Assembly: GCA_032988165.1 (NCBI GenBank)
Contig: JANTQF010000250.1
Coordinates: 1 to 51,163, forward strand
Length of the DNA stretch: 51,163 bases
Source of the DNA: Emmonsiellopsis sp. PD_33
Lineage: Eukaryota; Ascomycota; Eurotiomycetes; Onygenales; Ajellomycetaceae
Reading direction: 5' to 3'
Positions 21,416 through 32,945 of the stretch are shown in pieces; position 1 is the first letter of the stretch; every line of letters begins with the position of its first letter. The notes beneath the pieces were generated by a model that worked only from the letters and a program-made list of their open reading frames with translations, did no database searches and was not told where the DNA came from. The translations under genes and the position numbers were made by a program.

Positions 21416-23054
21416 TCACATATCCCCCCCAACAACCGGCCTCCTCCCCGGCGGCGGTGGAGGAGGCGGTTTCTTCGCCCGCGACGGCGGCGGCGGAGGC
21501 GGGCCCTTCTTCCCCCCCCCCCCCCCAACCCCCCCCGCCGTGCTACCACCACCCTGCTGCAACCCCGTCATACTCGCCGCGCGCGACAGCACGCTCCCAT
21601 TCGACGTGGACCCGGGCGATATAGAGCGGCCGCTAGGGAAGTATCGATCTGGACTCCCACCCTTGCCGTACGATGCATCGTCGGGTGAGTCCGGGTAGTG
21701 TTGGTCGTACGATCGCGTGTTGTTATTATTACTGCTGACGGTTCGTAGCTGGAGGTGGCCGGTGCGGAGGGCGCTGGTGTCGCTTGCGATGCGGCTGATG
21801 CGCTGGGAGGGGGCGGGGGAGACTTCGCGGCGGAGCTGGGAGGGGCTTTCGAAGGTGGAGGTTCGGTTGAGGGGTTGGCGCTGGGGTTGGTGGTGGGAGT
21901 CGGGAGAGTAGCCGCGGGCAGGGGAGGGGTTGTGGTAGGCGGAGGAGGAGCGGGTGGTGGGGGTTGATTTGATCGCGGGGCGTAGTTCGGGGGATGGGGG
22001 TTCTTCGCGGACAGGCTCGTAGCGGTCTTGGTATGAGTGGGCGGTGTTTGAGCGGGGGCGGAGGGGCCGGCGGGAGGAGCTGCTGGCTTGAGATTGGGTG
22101 GAGCTAGATGGATGATTAGTTTCTTTGTTTCTTCCTTCTTTTCTTTTAATTAGGGGTGTAACTCACCCAGCTGGCCAGTCATTCCGAAGCTGCAAAAGGA
22201 CCTCTCGGCATTTATCGTAGTAGCTAAGCTGTGCTTCGAGGAATGCGCCGAGATCCGCCACGCTGTCTGCCTCTGATTCTTTAATCTCATGCATCCGCCT
22301 GTACACGTCCTCCTGGGAGTCTTCGTATTTGGCTTTTTGACTGCGAAGCTCTTCCTCCACTCTAAAGTCCTCCCGCTTGGCCTTTTGCATCTTTGCCAGC
22401 GAAGCATCATATGCGATCCGACGGCTTTCGAGCTTCTTTCGCGCAGCCTGGGATATGGTCAGACAATAGGTTCTCGATATCAACGGCAGTAGGTAGAGTG
22501 TCCCATACCTGATACTCCTTCATCTGGACAAGTGAGCGATCCAGCGACTCCAGCCAGCTGGTAGTCGCATTCGACACATATGTCTCTTGTATCCTCGCAA
22601 TCCGCTCATTCGTCCGTCCAAAGCCTATTCGAGCAAAAGAATCAGCAACACCGCAGAGAGTATCTATCAGCACTGGCTGCACTGACTGGTAAGACACTGG
22701 CCAAACTCTGAATGGCTCTCGAAATCCTCGCCATGATTCACCATGGTGCCGCCCAGATAGGCAACAGGGAGAGCCTTTTCTTTGTCATCGCCTTCGTTCC
22801 GCTTGGACATGGCCTTGATGTATGTCGTCATGGATTTCTGAAGACGTTCCATGCCTGTTTCAAAGCAAAGACGGGACGAGTTAGCAAGACGTGGTTTTGA
22901 TGCTGAGGGGTCTTTCTCATTGCGCACCTTCATGCCTCAGGTTCATCTCCAGCTCGAGGGCCTTGAAGTCGTCGGAGACATTGGTTTTGGCCTCTGAGCC
23001 CATGCGTTCTTCGGCCCATTGCTTGAAGCGGCCGAGCTTCTTGTTGACGTTCAT
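21416..23054 (-). CDS. BAR-domain protein with proline-rich tail
   Basis: Exons 23054-22928, 22854-22687, 22624-22509, 22447-22167 and 22103-21416 give 459 aa. Residues 1 to about 231 form an endophilin-like BAR domain: MNVNKKLGRFKQWAEERMG, a coiled-coil core with EFGQCLTSFGRTNERIARIQ and KKLESRRIAYDASL, and the closing helix FLEAQLSYYDKCREVLLQL. Such domains bind and curve membranes in endocytosis or vesicle traffic. The tail is Ser/Pro-rich and ends in polyglycine then two polyproline blocks (GPPPPPPSRAKKPPPPPPPG). That suggests it binds SH3 or EVH1 domains rather than carrying its own SH3. All introns have GT..AG ends and the junctions preserve conserved text. A 15-nt C run on the plus strand codes for part of the Gly tract and is a likely sequencing or length-variation hotspot. 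Confidence 0.85.
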
Positions 23055-23822
23055 GGCGGCGTGTATAGGGAGGGATAGGGATACTGATAGAGTGTTGTAT
23101 GATGGAGGGACGGAGGGATCTGGCACGGAACTTGGACTGGTGAATGGGTCAAGAAAGGCGGCTCGAAGTTAATTTAAAGCAAAGGTTGGATCAGGGATCA
23201 AAGAGCGGGATGGTTTCATAAAGAAAGACGGCGGGGAACAGGGCAAAAGAGAGACAATGAGACTGGATATCTTGGTGTTCAGCAGGGAAGAGAGTAGAAA
23301 CAGAATCGAAATAGAAATAGAAATGAAAGTAGCTGACATGAATAAATAAATACTTCGCTCTGTCCCACTGGCGACTGACCGCATCGACCCTGCCGCCGTG
23401 TCTCAGACCTCCACGACCATCATCAAATCCAAAACTACGCGTCGCCCGCCACTAAATCCCACCAAATCCCACTAAACGGCCATTTAACTCCAGAACCAAC
23501 AACTCTACAATAAACCGCAGCCAGTCACTCTCTGATCTCCCTTGGCGCGACCCGGCCGATGTTTCGCATGGCGGGTTTCAGGCCGGGGTTTCAGGGATTC
23601 AACGTTGACTGCCCGCCAGCCATTCCAGCCTAGCCAGCTTGGCTGAGCACTGGCTGCGGATTCTATTTGTGCCAGCGATGCTGTGTTGCCCTGCAGCCGC
23701 TGGCCAGCAGCATCTAGGCGCCATGTTGGGGGTGTGAATGCTAATGTGATGCTGAATGGGATATCAATATGACCATAGTCAATTAACTATCTTCACAAGC
23801 CTCAATCGCTTGCTTCCGCTCG
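23055..23822. other. BAR-gene upstream region
   Basis: Non-coding, with normal CpG content on the whole. CCACTAAATCCCACCAAATCCCAC-type short tandem units lie near 23449-23475. It borders the CpG-depleted block on its right. Confidence 0.5.
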
Positions 23823-24793
23823 CTTCTGAGTCTTTTGCAACACACTGTTTAATCCATCAGGCTGTGCAGCTGTTAAATCTGCAGGTGCATATGACCTGTA
23901 TAGAGGCACATGATCTGCAGATATGAACACTCTTCCATCCAATGCTTAGCACTACAGGCAGAGCAGCAGATGTCCATGCAACTGAATGGAATGAAAGGCA
24001 CACAGAGGCAGATTGCAGCTGCAAGCAAGCAGCTGCAGTAGGGAGGGGGGATGTGAACAAGGCTCAGAGATTAGCTCAGGAGTAGGCATACATGATGGAG
24101 GTTGAGGAATGAGAGTAGAAATCAGATCACACTCAGGGGGGTTAGTCTCTACAGCAGCAGCCAGGTGCCTCTACTTAGCCTCACAGGTATACTCATAATT
24201 GAGCAGTCTGGACTCTGCAGTCTGCCCAGTTCTTAAATAGATACTGGCTGGAGTGGAACTCTTATGATAGATAGTCTTGACAGCATGTATCACAGTGGGA
24301 GATGTCAACCAGCTGTAAATTAAGCACAGAGGCAGTCACATCGCCCAATGGCAGGCAGTCCTAGGTTGAATGAGCAGAAGGACCCTGGCCACAGCAGTCA
24401 TGCAGGTGGCCATGGTACTGGCAATCAGAGCATGTAGAGGAGAATGTGCTGCTGGGATATAGGAATAAGTCCACAGGGTGAGAAAGCAACTTAAAGCAAT
24501 TAGAACATTGTTGCATATGAAATATAAAAACCAATAAGAGAGGTAAGGGGAAGCTGTAGCAATAGTAAGAAAAAAATGCATTACAGGCAAAGAAAAGGGG
24601 GGAGGCATAGAGCTGCTGATCTAAATATCAGAGCAGAAAAACATTATTACAGGATGGAATGGGCTGTCTCTGATTTTAATGAGGTGCATGTAAGGTCATG
24701 TTACCGTGAAATCTGCATGGAAAAAGTTGTTTTTCTACAATTAAATAAAGAGAGAGAAGAGAGATTCTCATCCAACTACAACTCCACCCCCCT
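23823..24793. repeat. CpG-depleted block, probable mutated repeat relic
   Basis: Across 971 bp I count two CpG dinucleotides (about 24342 and 24705), although G and C are common. Flanking coding DNA has many per 100 bp. TG and CA are correspondingly abundant (TGCAG and CTGCAG recur). This is the signature of cytosine methylation or RIP-like decay acting on CpG, usually in old transposon copies. All frames are broken. On the minus strand near 24306-24240 a stop-interrupted frame has spaced cysteines (HCDTC..), perhaps a remnant domain. The block ends just inside the 3' end of the enoyl-reductase-like gene. Confidence 0.6.
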
Positions 24794-26001
24794 CGTCTCC
24801 CCAATCCTATACACATACTTCACCGCACTCGCCCTACCCGCCTTCAGATCCTTCAAGCCCTGCTCAACCCCCTCCAGCCCGCCCGCCCGCACCTCAAACG
24901 GATGGCCCACCAGCTGCTTCTCCTGCAGCGCCCGCGTGAAATACCGACTCATCACATACCCCAGCATCGCATTCCCCCTATGCACCGAACCCACATGCGT
25001 CACCGTCTTCACAGCCGGAAACACCCTCAACCCATTCTCCAGCGTGAAATCCATCTGCCCATCAGGCGCCACCACCTTCTTCAACACCTCCACACTCTCC
25101 CTCGTCGCCACCGTGTCCAGCGCATGTCGTGCCGTCTTGTGGCCCGCCAACTTCAATGCCGCCGTTACCCCCCTGACCGTCGCCTCGGGACCGTCGCGGT
25201 AGTCCACCACCGCGTCCCCCTGGCTGTGGTCCAGCAGGGTCGAGACGTATGCAACCCCCTTGCCGGCGATCGCCACGATGGGGTGCACGTTGCTGTTGCG
25301 CGCCAGCTTGATCGCGAAGCTGCCCACGGCCGTGCTGGCGCCGTAGATTACTAGCGGGATGGGGTCCTGCGCGGGCACCCAGGGGAAGGGGAGTTGGTGG
25401 TGCGCGTAGAGCGAGACGCTGGCGGTTAGGGCGGTTAGGGGGATTGTTGCTGCTTCTATTTGCTCCCCCCCAGTATTCGTTTTTTAAAAGTTACTAACTT
25501 AACCAATGGAGTAGGTGAGATAGGTTTATGTATGGTACTTATTCCGCACCTTCAAACGATATCCCCTCCGGTAAATGGAAGGTCGTATGGCTCCATGCCA
25601 GCGCGTATTCCGCATACCCCCCCGCGGGCGCGAACAGCTCATGAAACGCCGCGACGCGATCTCCCCGCTAGAATTTTTAAAGATAGTATCACTACTAGCT
25701 CTCTCTCTTCATGACCTAAATAAAATAAATTAAAACCCACCTTAAACTCAACAACCCCGCTCCCAACCCCCTCCACAATCCCCGCAATATCATCACCATG
25801 ATTCACCCCTTCCCTCGCCATCCGCGCCATCTGCGCTCCCATACCACCCTCCGCCGCTGCCTCGGGCATCTTCCAGTCCTTGGGGTTCGAGCCGGCGACG
25901 AGGACTTTTATGAGGACGTGCTGGGCTGGTGGGGGGGTGGGGGGAGGTGGGGTGTCGAGGAGTTTGGTTTGGGGGCCGGGGAGGATGAGGAGGGTTTTCA
26001 T
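24776..26001 (-). CDS. MDR-family enoyl reductase / quinone oxidoreductase-like
   Basis: Exons 26001-25741, 25667-25550 and 25455-24776 give 352 aa. It is a medium-chain dehydrogenase/reductase without the zinc ligands of alcohol dehydrogenase. The N-terminal GroES-like fold contains VLIKVLVAGSNPKDWKMPE, HGDDIAGIVEGVGSGV and, after intron 1, RGDRVAAFH. A Rossmann domain follows with VIYGASTAVGSFAIKLAR (GASTAVG at about 165-171). This matches fungal ToxD/LovC-like enoyl reductases that bind NADPH and act alone or with polyketide synthases. No synthase or other cluster gene lies nearby, so a secondary-metabolite role is unsupported. Codons are strongly C-ending and the gene abuts the CpG-depleted block. 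Confidence 0.85.
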
Positions 26002-29000
26002 TTTGGGGTTTGGGGTTTGGGGGGTAGATGTTGGGTATTAGATGTGGAGATTTGGGGATTAGTTGTAATTCGGTGCTTAATGGATGGTGAGTTGCTCTCC
26101 TGGGGGGCTTGTTTGGTAGAATAGAGTATAGATCAATGATGTCATTGCATTAACTTCTAGCTATTCTCCGCAATGATGGGCTCAACCTACATCTCTTGCC
26201 TTTGGGTGTACTATGACTATGGATTAAGAGAGGGGAAAAGGCATTTACGGCCAAGGGCAGTTATGTACATACAGAGCAAGGAAGCTAGCATCTAAGCTAA
26301 TACTATATTATACTATATTACCTTATTCCTTCCCCCTTCTCTCCTGACTACTACTAGTAGGCAATGATGCAAAAGGGGGAGCATGTTATAGTGAAGAAGT
26401 GAATAATAATAACTAACTATTCAAGCTGATGGGGCTTACTATGATCTTTCTACCGGTATGAGCTGCAGATGGGAAATGGTTGTTATTCTTCAGCCTAGCT
26501 GTTCTCTCCTGATCTATCATGATGAAAGTTCATATTAGAGACGGGAGGGGAGACATGGACATGGGGCCTGGGGGGATGATTTCAGTATCCCCCGTTTCTT
26601 TTTTCTTTTTATTTTTATTATATCACTTGAGTACTCTAGTTCCATGTTTTGGCAACTCATGAAGATACTAAATAGTATTGCTCTCCGTCGCCCCATGCAT
26701 CAACATTTCTATCGTTCTCAATTGCAAAATCAAGCCCTACTTTCCCCCTCCTAGGCCGTCTTGCACATATAGATGGGAGATTACTACATAGCCACTATCA
26801 GTCCGATGATGCAGACGGTAGGCAGAGACATGATATCTGATCATTCCCCCGGCGGCATCTCCGTGTCAGCAACATGACGAACACTGATTACACGGCGTGT
26901 GTACTATCCACCCCCCTATTCTCCACGTATATATACCCATCCCCTACCCTACGGGAGATAGTGGGGATTTCTTTCCCCCATTAACGGCCATGAACCAGCA
27001 CCAGAACACGGCATACAACCCTGCCCCAATATCGGATAGCTACTAACTACCCGACTGAATATCCATATCCACCCGGTACCGGTAGTACTTCTAACACCAT
27101 GACCCAAACAATAATTGCCTTTCTGGCTCTGCTCTACTCTACTCTTCTCACACTACATATTTATTCATACGTCCCAATCGGCTAAAAGATCTCAAACTCA
27201 AAAAACTCGGCCAATACCGATACCAGCTCGAGCATATGTGCGTCGTGCGTCGAGGGGTTTCCGCTGCTCCGCGTCCTCGAATGGGAGAATGATGGGGCTC
27301 AGGTGCTGCTTATCCGGGGGATTCGGAGGGGATTCTGCAACCTGACGAATGACCTGTTGACGGTTTTCCATGTTGTTTATGGACGCGGGGGAGGGGGGGG
27401 GGGGCAGTTGCTTAGATGGCTGTTTGTGCATCTGCATCTGTGAGAAGGGGGAGGAAGAAAGTTGGTTAATTAATGATGGGTCCTCGACGATTGAATGAAT
27501 GGGTGTTGTCTAATATTAATATTTACTCCTACTTCCTCCCTGTCTGTTTTTTCTGTATGTTCATGTGGGCTCATGGTTTGGGATGTTCCGCTGTCTTCTA
27601 TTTAGGTGTTTTATATTGACGGCCCGGATTCTGTCAAGGAACTAGTTAATATTTTATTTTTCAAGTCACCTACCTCTACTCTTATTAATGAACAAATATA
27701 TAATCCTTACTTTATTTTTTGTAAACTGGATGCATTAACCTAAATTTGTTAATAGGAAAAGTCCAATGAGAATATAATAGAATATTGAGATCAAAACTCT
27801 CTCTCTCACACATTGACTTCTTTGTTTGTCTAGAAAGAGGAGATAAATATTTTATATAGATAGGTATTGGGGAATTATCAAGTTAGATTCATTCTCAGGA
27901 GCGAACTGTCGTTAGGGTTTGGACACGTAGTTAATTAGTTAGTTGACCACATAAATAGCAATCACTACCAACCAGTTAATTCGAATGGATGATAAACAGC
28001 TCGACGAAACGAGGCTTGATCCCTGGAAGTTTGACGGCATAATAAACATTCTCTTGAATATGTATGTGCGTACAACCTTTTCTGGGGTTACCTTGAAAAT
28101 CTTCTCGTCCGTAAAAATCAGGTGGGCTTTTTTGGGGCAAGATAAGCATGACTTCAAACTTGTTACTCGAAAATTTCAGGTGATCGATCTATTGATGTAT
28201 ATCCCCTTTCTTCTTATCCACCTTGACGTGGTTACATAGAGAGGCCAGCTAGAGGTTTTTGATCGCCTCCGCATGGCCAACGCCAATGACGTTGTCAAAC
28301 TTCGGACGAGAGGATGGCTAGTAGCCTAGCACTACGGCGTATGGGACGTTATTTGAGACGAGCTAGGGGACGCCGGAACCTTTCGTCCCCGGTGTGGGTA
28401 TGGGGAAAATGTATGTTCGGCCCTTCTGGCCAATAAAACACAGGAGCCCGTTGGAATCAAACTTCAAATCCATATTCATTTTTATTCCTCTTCCGGAAGT
28501 GGTCGGCAGGGGCAGCCCGGGCAGGGGGTGAGGGATATTTACCTTCGAAGCGTTACATGGAAGCGATAGCCCTTGGTAATTCCAGCCCTTCCCGGGGCTC
28601 CCTTAAGTGACCTGGGGAAATGGTGGATATCTCAGCTGGTTAATTGGGGAGGGTGGATTGTAGATAAATGATGTTCCTAGTACTCGCAATGGAAAGGTGA
28701 GCCTATCACATCTTGCATGTCGTTATCAGGGTTTCACCGTTGAGGATGATTGAGCTCCAATAGAGGGTATTTCTCTTGGTTCTCCTCGGAGATATTACGG
28801 CGATGATTGGTCGTTTTATTTTCATGATTTCTAGAGCTGCTTGGATTTATTTTGGGTTTCACGGAGAAGCTTGAATGGCATCGCAAGAACTTAAAATAGA
28901 TCATTGGTTTTAGCCAAGACGGATCATTCAATGGCTGGTTACTGCCAGTTCAAACAGTAAAGGAATTCGCCAGCAGTCTTATGAACACGTCTGTCTAGGA

Positions 29001-29876
29001 TGTGCGGCACACAACATCGAAACGGACGCAAGGTGGAGCAGCAAGCTAGACGCAGATCCGAGGCAGGGCTATGATTGCCAGCCGAAGTCGGCGCACTCCC
29101 GGGTTCGTCCTTGCCACCCCCCACGGGATGGCCGGTGCCTGACCCGATTCCGGCCGCCGAGGGACAGCCCTCGCCACTGCAGATTGGGCGGAAAACGCAG
29201 GCCACGCCGGCTTCTAGAAAATTTCCTATCCGATCTCGGGATAAAGTTGGGTCCGTTGGCGTTCCGGTGGCTTGGCGAAAGCTTATCGTGGTTTTAGCGC
29301 CGATCACCGGCGCAAAACTCGGCAGTCGGCGGCCGCTAAGCTCGATTTGGTATCCAGGGACCTCGCCCGGCGGGCTTTAAGCCGACCTCATCTCTATCTC
29401 AACTATCCTCCATCGTTTCAATCAACTCCGATATATCGGCAAACGTGGTTCAGTACACACTGTGGATGGTCTGACTGTTGTCCCTGACAGCCATAGACCG
29501 GCAACGATGAGAAAGTTTGTTGTGAACCCTGTGAGGTGGCGGCGGGGGAGATGGGGTTAACTCGGCGGGTCCACCGGCCGCGTTACAGTTTCTCGCCTGC
29601 CAGCAGGAGTAATGGGGACGAAAACCGGATTTCCCACACTGTTCTTGCCTTCCGTTGGATGGAGTCTTGTTAGTCAGCTCCGAACTCAGGAGAACAAATA
29701 CACACTTGGGTCGCCTGTGACTCTTTTTATCGATTCTGAACTCTTTTCTTCTTCTTGCACCCCAATTTTCACGACTCCCTTATCCATCACCCTACTCTAC
29801 TACCTTACGAACCGGCTATCGACTGCGACGGCATTTCATACCCCCTATACGCCCTCCGTCCAGGTTGCTGGATACC
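26002..29876. other. Gene-poor 3.9-kb stretch
   Basis: No convincing intact gene. The first half (26.1-27.9 kb) is AT-rich with TACTATATTA repeats near 26300-26320 and a G run near 27388-27402. The middle has a weak transposase-like remnant. The right part (28.9-29.6 kb) is GC-rich and probably includes the promoter of the amino-acid transporter; C/T-rich leader sequence and CGG/CCG-containing motifs occur near 29140-29350 and 29540-29580. Confidence 0.5.
27939..28157 (-). pseudogene. Possible Tc1/mariner transposase fragment
   Basis: A short minus-strand frame contains KKAHLIFTDEKIFKV. This resembles the region around the second catalytic Asp of Tc1/mariner DDE transposases ((I/F)(F/S)xDEKxF). 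The frame before it is closed by stops and neither flank shows further transposase motifs or terminal inverted repeats that I can see. If real, it is a heavily decayed fragment in the gene-poor stretch. A chance match is possible. Confidence 0.3.
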
Positions 29877-31800
29877 ATGACTGGAGCGTTGGAAGGGCAG
29901 GAAGTGCAGTCGGATTACCAGGACAAGGACATACACGGCAAGCTCGGGAGCATGGATAAACACGATATTGAAAGCGCACAGTCTCTCCCGGCATATGAGA
30001 AGAATGTTCCTGCTCCTGATGCAGATCCCTTTGGCGACGAAAGCTCGTCTGGTGTGCAGTACAAGGTGTTGACCTGGTGGTAAGTGTCGACTCTAGTAGT
30101 ATCATCCTAACTTATCCGGATTAACCGTGACTAATAATGACGCTGTTTTTACAGGCAATGTGGACTCCGTAAGGATCTCTCTTATGATCGGTGATCAAAC
30201 CAATGACATATTCTAACATTCAACATAGTCATGATCGCGGAAACAATGTCCCTTGGTATTTTGGCTCTCCCATCCGCTGTTGCAGCGTTGGGCCTAGCCC
30301 CGTAAGTGATATCTACCTACATTTGTCAGTGTTCAATATTCTAACTATCTCTCTCCTCTTCTTTCTAGGGCGATTATCATACTCCTCTTTCTCGGTGCTC
30401 TCGCAACGTATACTGGATATACCATTGGGCAGTTTAAGATGGCACACCCACACGTCCATAGTATGGCTGATGCTGGAGAAATTCTTATGGGGAAATTTGG
30501 ACGCGAACTACTTGGTGGCGCCCAGCTTCTCTTCCTCATTTTCATCATGGGTAGCCATATCTTGACGTTCAGCGTTATGATGAACACCCTCACCAACCAC
30601 GGCACCTGCACCATCATTTTTGGAGTTATTGGAATGGTGGTTTCTATAATCCTTACTCTGCCACGGACATTGAAGAATGTTTCCTGGCTTTCCATCGCCT
30701 GTGAGTCTATTCAATATTGCCAACATGCAGTTCCCAGCGCGTAACTAATCGATTTCTATTCCAGCGTTCCTCAGCATCTTCAGCGCCGTCATGATTACCA
30801 TGATAGGGGTTGGCGTTCAATACCCGGCAAGAGGGAAAGGGATCGATGCAGTTGTAGAGACCGATCTCTACCACGCCTTCCTGGCAGTGTCCAACATCAT
30901 ATTTGCTTACTGTGAGCCGAGGCCTCTAGCCTGTCAACGAAATTGAATACTAATCAGGTATATATAGGTGGCCACGTCGCTTTCTTCGGATTCGCGTCCG
31001 AACTGAAAGATGTTCGCGATTATCCCAAGGCTCTATATATGCTCCAAGGAACGAACACTATCTTCTACACCATAGCTGCCGTCGTTATTTATGTCTTTGC
31101 TGGACGGGATGTTGCATCGCCAGCATTGGGATCTACCGGACCCCTTCTCAGCAAGATTGCATATGGAATCGCCTGTCCAACTGTAAGTTTTCAACATGCT
31201 CTATCTTTAACTCTAGTACTAATTATGCTTTAAAAGATCGTTATTGCCGGTGTCATCAACGCCCACGTTGCTGCCAAATACATCTACGTCCGGCTATTCC
31301 GTGGAACTAACCGCATGTCTCAGCGGAGTTTGCTCTCAATTGGTACATGGGTTTTGCTCGGTGTTGTACTGTGGGTCGTCGCCTGGATTATTGCAGAAGC
31401 TATTCCTGTCTTCAACAATCTTCTTAGCTTGATTACCGCTCTTTTCGCCAGTTGGTTTACCTGTAAGCATCCCTCCCCTCCTTTACCCTATACATACAAT
31501 CATATAACTAACGAAATCATTAGTTGGCGTCAATGGATGGTTCTGGCTCTATCTGAATAGAGGTCGCTACTTTGAATCCAAGCGGAAAATTTTCCTCTTC
31601 TGCCTCAACATATTCTGCGTCGGGGTTGGCGCCCTAGTGGTATGCACTCCTCGCTTTTTTTCTTTTTACATTATCTTCAAATCGGATGATACTAACCCGA
31701 CCCACCACAGTGCGGACTCGGCCTCTATGTTTCTGGCAGAGCCATCAACGAAGATACCGGCTCCAACGGCAGTTTCTCCTGTGCGAACAACGCTCAATAA
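29877..31800 (+). CDS. AAAP-family amino-acid transporter
   Basis: Nine exons (29877-30079, 30155-30168, 30229-30301, 30369-30700, 30765-30911, 30968-31182, 31237-31462, 31524-31639, 31711-31800) give 471 aa. It belongs to the Aa_trans/AAAP family, close to the Neurospora neutral/aromatic permease MTR (N system). A soluble acidic N-terminus of about 60 residues is followed by the first membrane helix LMIAETMSLGILALPSAVAALGLAP and about ten more helices, including FAYCGHVAFFGFASEL and FGVNGWFWLYL. It should import amino acids across the plasma membrane with protons. Exon 2 is only 14 nt; splicing it restores TWWQCGLLMIAE. The short C-terminal tail (DTGSNGSFSCANNAQ) is typical. Confidence 0.92.
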
Positions 31801-32945
31801 TTTACGCTCGATGCGAATTACAAGTTTAGAATCATTGATACTCCTTTCTAAATCGGTTTTCGGAACGGAAGGCAAAGCATAGCAAGCGTGCAAGTTTATA
31901 ATGCTCATTTTTCGCCATATTTTGATACACGATACAGCCGTTTTGGTTATAGAATATGTGGATATTTATAGAGTCCTCTGGAAGTGACTCATGTTTTTCT
32001 CAAAGGTTAGCCTTATTTCCTACGCATCTGAATCTGGTTTTTTCGAGCCTCGTTACTGACTTATGTTTTCAATAGGTGCTGTCGATGACTAGGGATCGGA
32101 TAGAATCTCTTCCTCTGCATACAGACATATACCCCTTTTAATGATGTATTTTTGCTCCGATGTTGTGCTGGTTTATATACCCTACTTGTTGCATTTCTTC
32201 TTTCAGCACGATGTTATTTTTCAAAGATAGAGCCTAGAATTTGAGCGTTTGCTATCTTGATCATTTGGATACGCCTGGCATGGATACTATCTTCAATTAG
32301 ACTACGGAATAGATCTTCACCTAGTATGGTTGGAGAATTGATATTTCACCTTTTATCTCCCGCTTTGCAGACTACGACGACTTTGATAGACATAACGTAT
32401 TAAATAATGACAGCTCTTGCTTGCAAGTCCAATATTCCACCAAAATAGGTGGCTATAAGTAAAATAATGACCACATAAAGTTTCGTGATATACACAGCGG
32501 TCGACATGGCAGGCGGTGAGCAGTGGCAATAAATAGTTTAAACCAGCCAGCGTCGATCTGGGCAAGCGTTAGTGGCCGTATCCAACGGCTTCAATCTTCC
32601 ATCACTTCACCTGCAACCATCCCTCAGTTTCCAGAGGGCCAAAAAGCAAAACCAGAAAAGATAGGGAATACCTATTTCCAGCACACGCCCCCCCCACCCC
32701 CACCACATCCTCTCCTCCACACTTATTGGAATCCAGCTCTCACACCCAAATGGATTCATGTCCCGCGGCGTTCTGGCATCCCATCGATTCGCGACAGCCC
32801 GCCGCCGCCGCCTTCTTCTCGTTTCCCTTTTTCGATTTCCGAAGGTCTTTCACTTGACCTAGGTTAACTCCTATAGCGCGAAGGCAGCGCACGCGATCGA
32901 CGAGATCGGGATATCGGGATCGTGTCCGTTTCGACGGCAATCGCA
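31801..32945. other. Intergenic region
   Basis: This lies between the transporter stop and the EST1-like start, both plus strand. It has AT-rich 3'UTR-like sequence to about 32350, then the promoter of the next gene. The latter has a CCCCCCACCCCCACC tract near 32690-32705. No gene is supported. Confidence 0.6.

Noticed and set aside
24776..26001. Secondary-metabolite cluster around the enoyl reductase
   Set aside because: No polyketide or peptide synthase, tailoring enzyme, pathway regulator or exporter lies beside it in this window.
28939..29307. Minus-strand 122-codon frame upstream of the transporter
   Set aside because: Cys/Gly/Pro-rich with no motif; it sits in GC-rich promoter DNA of the plus-strand gene.
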